Positions 35,142-44,326 of a stretch of 64,000 nucleotides of DNA are shown piece after piece (positions within the stretch are counted from its first letter, which is position 1; each line of letters starts with the position of its first letter). This DNA comes from Drosophila miranda (taxonomy: Eukaryota; Arthropoda; Insecta; Diptera; Drosophilidae): positions 29,209,326-29,273,325 of the forward strand of contig NW_022881614.1 of the NCBI RefSeq assembly GCF_003369915.1, in the 5' to 3' direction. Under the pieces are notes generated by a model. It searched no databases, had not been told where the DNA came from, and was given only the letters and a program-made list of their open reading frames with translations. The position numbers and the translations under genes are program-made.

Positions 35142-37041
35142 ATGAGAAAATCTCGTTCGACTGTCTCGATGGTCCAGTGTCCGTGTCACCTGCCCGGGGG
35201 ACGTCACTGCGGCAAGGAGCTGCGAGAGAAGCGCCAGGAATTCTTCCAGGGGGACATCGATGACATTACGGACAGCGTAATGCAGGTGATGCGGATTTGC
35301 GGCCTCATGGCCTGGGAGGTGAGTCGCACCAGGGAAGTGATAAGGCGTTCGTTCGAGTTGCGCTACAAGATTGACTTAGTGCCCCGCAAGCGATTCTGCG
35401 AGACCTTCATCCATGGGCTTGCCGTCGAGGCGCAGATGTCGCGTATGGACTCCCAAATCGCCTACTCAATCTTGAAGGACCGCGATGGAGGGCAAGCGGC
35501 TGAAGTCCTTGATGGAGGGCATGAAGCATAGCCAGCAGTGCCTCTGGCTGCACGCGGCCAAGCGCACCGCTGAGATCTACGCGGCCTATGCGGGACTGAT
35601 GCACTCCGAGATGCTGTCTTGTGTCTCTTGTGTCTACAAGAGTCTGTACGATGTGCTGTGTACCCGTGTGATCTGGGACGATGAGAACCATTGCCGCTGC
35701 GCCTGGACATCCGCGGTCCCCTCCCAGATCTCTACCATCTCCACAATGACCGCCGAGATTGAGGTGCTTTTCCTGAAGCAGAACATGGCTCCCAGCAGTG
35801 AACCCTCCGCAACGGCCGTGGTCCCCAGTCAGCTTTCCGTCCAAGTGAAAGAGATCATCGTGAATGAAGGGCCTCCGACAGGGCCGGCCAGCGAGATCAG
35901 CTCAAAGTCGTCCCGATACAACTATGGACTGAAGAAAGTAATCTAGAAGAAGTCCTCGAGTAAACCACCAACTGTGCAGAGCTCCAAGGCAAGCCTCGGA
36001 AGGCGTAGGAAGAAGTGCACGTGTCCGAAGCTGCAGTGCAATCGGAAGTTTGAGCGAGAGGCGCCAGAGATCACGGCCGAGTGCAGCCAGGAGCCGTATG
36101 TGTGCCGCTGGCTCCGCTACGACGAGGAGGAGGAGCAGTTCAAGGAGCACCGAGTTCCGTTCCCTCCCATCGAGGTCATCAGTCCTCCCTGCCACAAGGA
36201 CGACCTGCCCTGCGATCCCGAATGCACCTGCACCTGCGACATCTGCACCTGCCAGCCTGCTTACGATGAGGGGGCTGGGGAGGAGGAGCACCACGGGGAG
36301 AGGCTGTCGGCCACCGGCATTGAGGACCACGACACTGACTACTGTTGGCTGGCTCCGTTCCGCGACTGGCCCCGGGTGGACGAGGAGCCGGTGGAGGAGC
36401 CGGAGGAGGAGGCAAGCATGACCCCCAACTCCGAAGAGGAGGAGGCGCTCTTCCAGTGCCGCTGCACCTGCGAGATCAAGCAGCGCGCCTTCCCTCATCT
36501 CTTCACCTACTTGGCTCCCTTCAAGCCGATCAAGCCCGTGGTTGAGGAGGTGCCTTCCGTCAAGGATCCAGAGAAGTGCGAAGAGGAAGAAGGCACTGAG
36601 GACTTTTTGGCGAAGCCTCCGCCCTGCGGTGTCTCCCTGGCCACCTACCGCTGCTGGTTGAAGCCGACACCCCCTCCAAGCGATCCCGAGTCCGTTACAG
36701 AGGAACAGCCACATATCGCAGTGCTGGCCCAGGGTGCGAAGCCCAAAGTAGCTGGAATTTCTATGGATGTCACCGTCAAGGGGCAGCACCACCAAAAAGG
36801 AAGCGATGTGGCCAAACCATCAGGGCCAGCGCCCGCATCAAAGTCTCGGAGGTCTACCACGAAAACACCCAATTTAAGGATTAGTATGCCAGCCCAAGCT
36901 GCAGCTCCTAAGGCACCGCCAAAGCCAGCTCCTACGGCTGTTCCCGCTCCAGCTCTAGCTCCAGCTCCGGTCGCCACTCCTCCAGCGGCCAAGCCCCCGC
37001 CAACTCACCAACACCAACAACAAGATCTGCTATTACATTGA
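35142..37041 (+). pseudogene. Cysteine-rich protein gene, broken and 3'-truncated
   Basis: Three pieces of one coding region. 35142-35480 encodes a helical N-terminus after CPCHLPGGRHCG. 35485-35943 continues one frame over, so one base is gained or lost near 35480 (CCGCGATGG). The frame then meets TAG at 35944-35946 (possibly a former CAG) and stays open to 37041. The C-terminal half is acidic and has Cys clusters (CTCPKLQC, CTCTCDICTC, FQCRCTCEI) spaced with aromatic-rich segments, then an Ala/Pro-rich tail. At 37009 the sequence becomes a copy of the hrg 3' region, so the true C-terminus is lost and the last 11 codons are foreign. No intron explains the frame change. I do not recognise the protein; Cys-rich proteins of this look are often testis-expressed in flies, which is a guess. 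Confidence 0.7.
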
Positions 37042-37589
37042 CGACGATGATGATGATGATGATGACAGCCACCAGCATCAGCTACTACCGACGCAACCAC
37101 ACCAACAACCACAAACGCAGGCACTGGCCAGAGCCATTCCCACAGTATCAGCAGGAGCAACAGCAACTCTCACGCCAGTATCTGTAGCAGCCCCAGCCGC
37201 TGCATCGGCCACGACAATTTCTTGTAAGTTGTTACCATGTATTGAATCATTCGCTCGCCTTCCCCTCGCATATGTGCTACTTATTCCGACTTACCTTGAC
37301 ACGAGACTGGTTTATGCTCTAATTTGACTACTATATTTAACTTAAACAGTATTTCACTCAGCTCACCTCCTCCGGCTCTACGAGTGAGGGAAAAGGATTT
37401 AAGCAATCAATCAGTTTCTTAGTTATACAAAAATTACACACACATTATCCAGAGACAATGCTCTAGAAATGATTAAATTCATACTTTTAAAAAAAGTAAT
37501 TAAACGATAAAACAAAAGAAAAAACTACACCATTTGGTATTTTTATTTTCGAAATTATTTTATATTTTTTCCGTCGTTGGTTTTGTTTA
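37009..37589 (+). repeat. Inverted-repeat left arm: duplicated hrg 3' region and flank
   Basis: Reverse complement of 47170-47750; the end points have equal coordinate sums (84759), so there is no net length change over about 580 bp. It carries the polyaspartate-encoding (GAT)n, the Gln/Ala/Thr-rich hrg sequence, a GTAAGT-like site at about 37226 and AT-rich downstream DNA. The repeat continues into the start of the adjacent DINE-1s. Confidence 0.93.
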
Positions 37590-38703
37590 TTATACCCGAT
37601 ACTCAAAATGAGTATTGAGGTATATTAGATTTGTGGTAAAAGTGGATGTGTGTAACGTCCAGAAGGAATCGTTTCCGACCCCATAAAGTATATCTATTCT
37701 TGATCAGCATCAATAGCCGAGTCGATTGAGCCATGTCTGTCTGTCTGTCTGTCCGTCCGTCCGTCTGTCCGTCTGTCCGTCCCCTTCAGCGCCTAGTGCT
37801 CAAAGACTATAAGAGCTAGAGCAACGATGTTTTGGATCCAGACTTCTGTGATATGTCACTGCTACAAAAATATTTCAAAACTTCGCCCCGCCTACTTCCG
37901 CCCCCACAAAACACGAAAATCTGTGGCATCCACATTTTTAAAGATACGATAAAGCCAAAAACGCAGAATCGTAGAGGATGACTATATGTTCTAGAGTGTA
38001 AAATCTCAACCAGATCGTATAATTATTATAGCCAGAATCAAGAAAACAATTTCATTCTTTCTCGCTCTGTCTCTCTCTAACACACAGGTTTCATGGTCGG
38101 CTTTGCCAATTGCAAAATATGAGTTCAAGGATCTCAGAACCTATAAGAGCCAGAGCAACCAAATTTGGTATCCACACTCCTGTGATATCGGACCTTGACC
38201 GTTTCGTTTCCAAATTTCGCCACACCCCCTTTCGCCCCCGCAATGGACGAAAATCTGGGGCATCCACAAATCTCAGAGACTATTAAGGCTAGAGTAACAA
38301 AATTTGGTATCCGCACTTCTGTTAGATCTCACTATAAAACCTTTATCTCAGAATTTCGCCCCACCCCCTTCCGCCCACACAAAGGACGAAAATGTGTTGC
38401 ATCCACAATATTGCAGATTCGAGAAAACTAAAAACGCAGAATCATAGATAATGACCATATCTATCAGACTGCTGAATCTGGATCAGATGGGATCATTTTT
38501 ACACCCAAAAGGAACAAATCAATTTGCACTGGCTACGCAGCGCCCGACGTCACGCTCAGACTGATTTTCTGTCTCTCTCGCACGCACTCTTTGTCGTGTC
38601 GTTTAATATTAGCTGCGTCTGCCGGAGGAGAGCCATACTGACTAAGTATCGGGTATAACTGTAGAGTTGCGGTGTCCGCAGCAACTCACAACGTTCCCCC
38701 TCG
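37590..38703 (+). mobile_element. DINE-1, apparently chimeric, at the inverted-repeat end
   Basis: 1114 bp, TTATACCCG to CCCCCTCG. Its first part shares the rare AGTATTGAGG variant with the DINE-1 at the other arm (46212-47169). Its middle and end have the TTTCATGGTCGGC subtype block seen otherwise only in the outer DINE-1 of LTR2. It is followed by BEL LTR sequence, not by hrg flank. It looks like a recombinant between two DINE-1 copies. Confidence 0.85.
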
Positions 38704-38780
38704 TTTTATTTCTGCGCCGAGTTTTATTTAATTCGAAATAATTAGTCGGCCGATTGGGGATAAAAAACATTATCTCCACA
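38704..38780 (+). repeat. Orphan 3' end of a BEL LTR
   Basis: Matches 12764-12840 of LTR1 with two differences and ends in CTCCACA. It begins exactly where the DINE-1 is inserted in LTR2 and LTR3 (GTAA/TTTTATTTCTGCG). The next five bases, AAGGT (38781-38785), equal those before LTR1. It is therefore the missing tail of LTR3. Confidence 0.9.
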
Positions 38781-38785
38781 AAGGT

Positions 38786-39223
38786 ATTTCAAAATTCTTG
38801 AGAGAGCGAGCTTGCGGCACTAATCGGCTGAGATACCAATTCTGTCCTTTACGTAAAACCGAGTATCTGCTCGTTTCTGAATATTTTCCACCTACTGTTA
38901 TCAGAATCAATGAAATTCCCTTCAGCCCCTTTCTGGCATAACCAAAGCGATTAAAACCGAAAAAAAAATTGGCTCAACTGGGTCAAAGTTCCGTTCTGTC
39001 AGTCAGGCAGCAGCGTTGTACGCGTCGGAACTGAATAGTAATATCGAAATATTGTGGGCAGAGAAAAAAACGAAGGGCAGGAAGGAATCTCTGTCTAGAC
39101 GTGTGCCAAGTGCAATAGAGCACCGTAAACTGATTCCGCGGCAAACCGTCGACGGTTTGTCATATTGATTTTCTATCAAACAGCTCGCGACGCGATTATT
39201 ATCGACGGGGGACTGGGGATAGG
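38786..39223. other. Host DNA upstream of the four-exon gene
   Basis: Presumably promoter and 5' UTR of the gene at 39224. A possible initiator-like GTCAGTCAGGC occurs near 38998. Nothing else is identified. Confidence 0.4.
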
Positions 39224-40394
39224 ATGGGGATGGCTGTGGGCACACTAGAGGAGTGCGTGTTGAGATGCGTGGCAGGGCTGTCACGAATCGACAGCCTGCC
39301 AATTTCCGCACTGGCCTCCATCGTGACTTCAGTCTGGCTCCGACTGCCACTTCTGATGCGTGCCCGAAAACCGAACGCCCAGGAACGGGAACAGCTGCGT
39401 CGCCAGCGCTCTGAGGCGCGCCTGATCATGGCGCGTTGCAAGGAGCGAGGTTCCCGCCTCTTCTGAAGGCCACTTATCTCTGATCTTATTATATTTCCTT
39501 TTTAGGCTTCGAGTATGTGGTTAATCCTCCGGAAATGCCGACGGTTGCCTTTGGCAGAAAAATCAAGAGGTCTCCCAGCGGAAAGTTCCTAGAAGAGAAG
39601 GACATCGAGCCGCCCCCAGGACCAAATCCATTCACGTATGATTGTATGAAGGAAATTGCGTTCAAGGTAATGATGGCAATACAAATAAGGGTTGCAATGA
39701 GCCCAGCAACACTAAACTGAAATACTCCTTAGTATCCATCGAAGGCTGGTTTCTCAGCGCTGGCCAGCAAGACTTCCCGAATGCCGGCGGCCCGGGACTT
39801 GGGATATCCCCCTCTCGGCACCTATGACGTTAAGGAATCGCGGGACCAGTATGCCTACACCTTCAACAAGCAGGTGCTCCGCCAAGAGCCCAAGTGGATG
39901 TGTCCTGGGTGAGCATCGCATTGATGACAACTGGCCGGTAGAAAATTCTAATGGGTTCTCGACCATTTTTCAGGCCCTCCAGCTATATGTACCACCTGAA
40001 GTACCCCAAGTGGAATGTGGATATGGCGTTTGGAACCCGGAACATCATCTGGCCGGCGGTAGCTGTGTTCTGTGGCGCCTTCGATACCTCCCAGTGCATG
40101 GTGTGTGGCGAGAAGCCGGTGGGCGACTACTTCCAAAGCTTCAGCAGCGACAAGGATATATGCCGGAAGTGCATGTACGCCATGCAGGCCGTGATCAAGA
40201 AATGCGACCTGGGCGTGGTGGAGCGATGGTTCAAGCAGCGCGATATCAAGCAGTTTGTGCCCGCCCGCAGCTGCAGCTTCTTCCACGACCACAACGGCAC
40301 CACGGCCGCAACGGAGAGGACCACGCGCAAGGTGCTGCGCGACAAAATTCGCGTCGAAAACTACCTGTATCGCTTTATCCAGAAGACCGTTTAG
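39224..40394 (+). CDS. Uncharacterised four-exon gene with a CxxC-CxxC zinc-ribbon-like C-terminus
   Basis: Exons 39224-39449, 39506-39666, 39733-39908 and 39974-40394 join in phase to 327 codons. The introns are 56, 66 and 65 bp and end in TTTAG, TTAG and TTTCAG. Donors are GTTCCC (weak), GTAATG and GTGAGC. The protein has a basic N-terminal region, a proline-rich middle (PPPGPNPF, PPLGTYDV) that faintly recalls SHIPPO/STPG sperm-tail repeats, and C229-x2-C232 ... C251-x2-C254, likely a zinc site. The frame is undamaged. Exon 1 is the least certain: its donor is poor and an upstream start is possible. No function can be assigned; a role in sperm axonemes is only a guess from the proline-rich motifs. 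It lies just right of the BEL insertion and convergent with the mir-309 cluster. Confidence 0.72.
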
Positions 40395-41103
40395 AAAATA
40401 CTAGAAATACACCGACCAATGGCGACCATTCAATGCATACATTGAAAGTTCTTTGTGTTTTCCTGTTCGAACATTTCAGTCGCATTTCCGGCATCTAGCT
40501 TCCTCTCTCTTTGGCGTGTGGTAGCTTCCGTTCGAGTAACGGTTACGAGGACGTTGCCAGGTTACATACACGTGGCCAGGAGAAGCCAACAGAAACAGAA
40601 ACGGACACCGACCCGATCAAGGCCACTTAACAACGGCTGCAGGCAACTCAGCCATTCAGAGCATTATGGCATTAGAGTCGCCATCAGAGCTCTCATGTCA
40701 TTTTATGGTTTACTTCCTTTGCATGAGACTAGCAGTGGTCCAGTCCAGTCCAGCCCGGTCCGGACTTGTCCTTGTCATGGACCACATTTGGCATTTCGTA
40801 TGCAAGTCAGTCCGTTGCATGTGGCAATAATGGCAGAAGGAGGCAGATCAAGCTACCTAGCCTGTGGGTATGCATTCTTCCACGTACTATTTACAGGTTC
40901 CGATTAAGTTAGAGCAGAGCTTCGAGCAAGCGCTGAATATTGATACTTTCGATACTTTCCATTACTAATTGAACAAAAGGATTTATTGGACATATACTTT
41001 ACTCTCCTGAATCTGACATATTCTATCAAACTTTTCGTAACATTAATAATGTGTACACGTTTTTTTTATATTTCGAAACTGAAGTCCTGGATCGTTGATC
41101 GAT
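40395..41103. other. 3' flank between the four-exon gene and the mir-309 cluster
   Basis: Non-coding. It contains a GGTCCAGTCCAGTCCAG short repeat near 40737 and AT-rich DNA towards the miRNA cluster, where the pri-miRNA would be expected to end. Confidence 0.45.
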
Positions 41104-41109
41104 TGGCAA

Positions 41110-41186
41110 ACAAAAAAGAACAGCCACTGTGATATAAATTGTGCGAAACTTGAACTACATCAGCAGCAACCGTTCCCTTCTTTTTG
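41110..41186 (-). ncRNA. mir-6-3: microRNA hairpin mir-6-3
   Basis: The minus strand at 41134-41113 reads the complete miR-6 mature sequence (3' arm, UAUCACAGUGGCUGUU...) as I remember it. The 5' arm at higher coordinates (GGGAACGGUUGCUGCUGAU) pairs with it. It is the last hairpin of the cluster. miR-6 belongs to the miR-2/6/11/13 K-box seed family and represses maternal and pro-apoptotic mRNAs in the embryo. Confidence 0.93.
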
Positions 41187-41246
41187 AACAATTTTCAATT
41201 TGGCGAATGCGCGGCGGCGTAGATGACAAATCATTGGACTTGGCCG

Positions 41247-41335
41247 TGCAACCAAAAAGAACAGCCACTGTGATATAGAAATGTCAAAGATGGGTGGATA
41301 ATATATCAGCAGCAGCGGTTCCCTGCGGTTGGGGA
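41247..41335 (-). ncRNA. mir-6-2: microRNA hairpin mir-6-2
   Basis: Exact miR-6 mature sequence on the minus strand at 41275-41254. The opposite arm (GGGAACCGCUGCUGCUGAU) is strongly like that of mir-6-3. About 143 bp from its neighbour. Confidence 0.93.
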
Positions 41336-41401
41336 CACGGCACGGGGATTTGTCAGTAACTGGAAGCACTGAAAAACGCGATTCCTTGGCTGTTTGGCAC
41401 T

Positions 41402-41478
41402 TTAGGTACAAAAATAACAGCCACTGTGATATATAGAGTCGAAGGACATATAGCACAGCAACTAATCTCTCTACTTCA
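41402..41478 (-). ncRNA. mir-6-1: microRNA hairpin mir-6-1 (variant mature 3' half)
   Basis: The mature position is 41431-41410 on the minus strand. The seed is identical to miR-6, but base 17 is A instead of C, and the 5' arm (UUAGUUGCUGUGCUAUAUG) differs from those of the other two copies. Still a good hairpin. Confidence 0.88.
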
Positions 41479-41542
41479 AAGGCTGGTGTAGTCTCCATCG
41501 CTGAGCGTTTCGTTTCCCATGTGTGGCTGTGGGCGCAGACAT

Positions 41543-41615
41543 GCGCTATAAAGGAAAATCACTGTGATATGTAACGGTGAATTAACGCATATCACAACGA
41601 TCGTTCCTTTTAGCG
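41543..41615 (-). ncRNA. mir-5: microRNA hairpin mir-5
   Basis: The 5'-arm mature sequence (AAAGGAACGAUCGUUG...) is at 41610-41588 on the minus strand. The 3' arm AUAUCACAGUGAUUUUCC pairs with it. Matches the known miR-5 from memory over its full length. Confidence 0.93.
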
Positions 41616-41720
41616 TATGGCCCCTAGGAAGTTGGGAGCTAATCAATGACACTGGGATGGATGTGAGGGTGGGTATGGGTGTTGGTGTGGGTGTGGTTGT
41701 GGTAGGTAGTGCTGCAAATG

Positions 41721-41800
41721 CCACAACGAACTTCAATGGTTGTCTAGCTTTATGATCAGAGAAATCACCTAAGGCTGGACGACCAAAGAAACTAATTGCA
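41721..41800 (-). ncRNA. mir-4: microRNA hairpin mir-4
   Basis: The 3'-arm mature sequence (AUAAAGCUAGACAACCAU...) is at 41753-41733, minus strand. The 5' arm UUUGGUCGUCCAGCCUUAGG pairs with it. A GT-rich simple repeat on the plus strand (41665-41705) separates it from mir-5. Confidence 0.93.
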
Positions 41801-41883
41801 ACCACAATAAGGTATCAACTCGTGGAGTGTACACACACTTTGTCACTTTTGTCACTTTCGTCACTGGTTGGCCATGTTGAACA

Positions 41884-41982
41884 TTCTAAAATTATAGCAC
41901 GAGTGTTCGGTCTAGTCACTTCGCTTGATCGGAACGTTGGTAAAAAGCGACCATACCGACAATCGCCATTTAATTTTAAAAT
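41884..41982 (-). ncRNA. mir-286: microRNA hairpin mir-286
   Basis: The mature sequence (UGACUAGACCGAACACUC...) is at 41918-41896, minus strand. A long, 5'-extended hairpin arm (GGCGAUUGUCGGUAUGGUC) at about 41940-41966 pairs with it, as in D. melanogaster from memory. Confidence 0.93.
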
Positions 41983-42048
41983 TTGTCTTCTTTTTCTGCG
42001 ACACACACACTTTATCGCCATTCTTGTACACTTGTTGGCGGGGCTGCA

Positions 42049-42121
42049 ATCCTGAGACACACTTTGCCCAGTGATGAGGATGATCACGTAGACATAACTG
42101 CACAAAATGCATCCCAGGATC
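42049..42121 (-). ncRNA. mir-3: microRNA hairpin mir-3
   Basis: The mature sequence (UCACUGGGCAAAGUGUGU...) is at 42074-42053, minus strand. The 5' arm GAUCCUGGGAUGCAUUUUGU pairs with it. Full match to miR-3 from memory. Confidence 0.94.
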
Positions 42122-42182
42122 GGGGCCTCGGTATCGTCGTTCACAATGTGCGCTGAGACGCTCGCTGATCGCTTACTATGGG

Positions 42183-42247
42183 ATTATAAGACAAACTTCA
42201 CCCAGTGCTGCAAGCAAGTTGGCAAAACTGAACAAAGTTTATCGTAT
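42183..42247 (-). ncRNA. mir-309: microRNA hairpin mir-309
   Basis: The mature position is 42208-42187, minus strand: GCACUGGGUGAAGUUUGU... The seed equals that of miR-309 and miR-3. Bases 10 and 20 differ from the D. melanogaster form as I recall it. The 5' arm AAACUUUGUUCAGUUUUGCC pairs well. First hairpin of the transcript. Confidence 0.92.
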
Positions 42248-42324
42248 AATAGTTCCGAGATAGTTTGTTTTTCTTTCTTTTTCTCCTTCACTTCGGGCAC
42301 CTCACACCCTGAAGATGCGTTGCT

Positions 42325-42416
42325 AACTGATGATTTATCTGCCGGACATCGTATCTTTTATACCGGATCGAGCAGGCAGTCCTGCCCTGCAGAGGTGGCT
42401 GAGCTCTTGTTACCTG
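42325..42416 (-). promoter_or_regulatory. Promoter of the mir-309 cluster: TATA box, initiator, Zelda-type sites
   Basis: On the minus strand, TATAAAAG (42362-42355) lies 34 bp before the A of a TCAGTT initiator (42330-42325), about 80 bp upstream of the mir-309 hairpin. Upstream are two TAGteam heptamers: CAGGTAA on the minus strand (42416-42410) and CAGGCAG on the plus strand (42373-42379). TAGteam sites bind the zygotic activator Zelda. This suits the known activation of the cluster at the maternal-zygotic transition. The motifs are seen; their use is inferred. Confidence 0.7.
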
Positions 42417-43471
42417 TGGGCGGCGGGCGGACGGCCTGTGTAAGGACTGAGATGCTTTTCCGCGAATTCGCCGCCGTCTCGCGACCTTCGACGACGGCGT
42501 TCGTCAAAATTTTGCAACTTAATCCGTGGCCATAAACGGATTAATACGAGTACAGCTCCGTTTCAGGGAAAAACGCGCAGCTGTGTCGCGCACAAATTCG
42601 CAGAAGTGCAATTAGGTTAGGCCCACAAGACAAAAGAAGGGATCGCCGCTCCGACTGGTTAATTTGGCAGTTATCGGGAAGCATGTGTCGTGGTACTTGG
42701 AACACGGTACTTAGGTATGACAGCAACGCAATCCCGCATAGAGCACGAGTACGAGTACTTCCAGAAGTCTTTCCCCGCCTCAAGAAACCTGGTGTGGTGA
42801 CTGTACCAGCACACAAAGGGCTTAACGCAGTTTTCATCGGCTCAATGCCATCGAAGCGTCCTTGATGCCGGCCATGTTTAAGTGGCTTGAATTCCCACCG
42901 GTGGAAAAGACAAAATATTGCTCTTTTGGAAGACGTTGTCCCTGGTTTTTCCATTTGGCGTTGATCAATCAGTTGTGATTGATGAGATACCTAATAAAAG
43001 ATCAGATTTAATGAATTACAAATGAGTTTATTTAATTTTTTAGTGGATTCAAATTGTATACATAGATAATATGAAAAATTGTTTTATTAAATTAATTGAA
43101 GAATTTAAAGATTTTCTTACAAAGTTTTGTAATACCACTGCTACTTTAGTAAATGTACTTCTAATATCGAATTTTCTATACGTCAGTCTCGCAGTTTGTA
43201 CGAGTCTTATGTCACATTCTGTTCTAAACACCTTAGAAAACAATACGTAAATACAATATTTAAAACAACTTCAATTATTCTAAAACCACGGCTTTTACAT
43301 TGGATTGACCGTTCGCAAGCCGATAAGTGAACAAAATGCATAACATCGGAATACTCAGTATGCTCTTTACCGCTCTGGCAGTAGTAGTCGTGAGTTAGAC
43401 CCAAACTTGTGTTCGATCTTAACTTATGAGCCCAAACACCACAGTGCCTGAGAGTGAAAGAATTCGTGGCT
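42417..43471. other. Non-coding DNA between the mir-309 promoter and the three-exon gene
   Basis: No supported gene. G+C-rich up to about 42530, then mixed, then AT-rich from 42960. It may hold enhancers of the divergent mir-309 promoter and the 5' region of the gene at 43472. An antisense frame at 42541-42954 has no recognisable feature and is left out. Confidence 0.45.
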
Positions 43472-44326
43472 ATGCCTCTGTCCATAGCCAAGCCGAATCG
43501 TGGGAATTTCGCATCCACACCAGTGGCGGAGGGTAAGATTGAAACCAGCACGGACCGCGGACGGGGGAACCTGAGCCTGGTTAGCAATGATAAGGATGAA
43601 TCAGAAACCCCACAGGAAGATACAAAAGATGATTGAGGCCGGCTTGCTCGCCGGTGGCGTCACGGGGAACACAACCAATACACCCACCACACGCAACACA
43701 ACCATCACAGTGGACAGCACCATCAAGCTAGCAATGAATTCTAGTGTACCGACGATGTATGATTTGAGACTTTTTGAAGGGCCTGTAAGCGTGAGAGCAG
43801 GCGCTGGAGGAGGCGGGGGAGACGGTGGAGGCGGCGGAGAAGCCTTTCGCGCACATAGACCTGGCGGCAAGGAGCTAACCGTGAAAGTTCCAATGGTTAA
43901 AAAGAATCAGTACGGTCAGTGGGTGTTCGATCCATGGGCCGCCACCTTTGGGGTCATGTTTTTAGATACTCGCTTCGCCGCAAGGGCCGCTCACACTCTG
44001 CCACGGGTGGTCGTCGACTCAATCCAATCATAGAATACTATCCGCGCAAAAAGAAATTGGAGCAAATCTGTGCTAACAAGAGCACCATTTACAAAGTTGA
44101 CCTTGTCAATGACTGGCTAATGCGCCACCTCTCCAAAACGAAGTTAAAGTTTCGACCCTTCCAAATTGGGTTGCGGAGGACAGTGTATAATACAGGATTT
44201 TCCGAGTTGTGCCACACCGATTTGTACAACGAATTGGTCGATTACCTCATGTGCCAGATACTACGCAATCAGAGAATGGAATCCGTGCTACCCAAGTATT
44301 CATTACAGCAGATAGCCATATCCTAA
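43472..44326 (+). CDS. Uncharacterised three-exon gene with glycine-rich segment
   Basis: Apparent frameshifts disappear if two very short introns are spliced: 43533-43584 (52 bp, GTAAGA...TTAG) and 43919-43965 (47 bp, GTGGGT...TTTAG). The exons 43472-43532, 43585-43918 and 43966-44326 then give 251 codons and a stop without any lesion. Residues 92-105 are almost all Gly. The C-terminal 120 residues are basic with conserved-looking aromatic and Cys positions and no domain I recognise. AATAAA signals at 44380 and 44392 follow the stop. Both introns are at or below the usual fly minimum, so the alternative is a pseudogene with two frameshifts; the in-phase fit and good splice sites favour a gene. 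It is divergent from the mir-309 cluster. Confidence 0.68.

Noticed and set aside
35902..36795. 297-codon minus-strand frame
   Set aside because: Antisense to the G+C-rich, Cys-rich coding region on the plus strand; Leu/Val/Gly-rich composition is typical of a shadow.
38704..38780. Independent solo LTR of a BEL element
   Set aside because: Only the last 77 bp exist, they start at the DINE-1 insertion point, and the following 5 bp equal the duplication before LTR1; a displaced LTR3 tail fits better.
42541..42954. 137-codon minus-strand frame upstream of mir-309
   Set aside because: No motif or splice support; it lies where promoter and enhancer DNA is expected.
43587..44033. Two frameshifts in the gene at 43472 taken as pseudogene lesions
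   Set aside because: GT-AG introns of 52 and 47 bp restore one frame exactly, so a spliced gene is the simpler reading.
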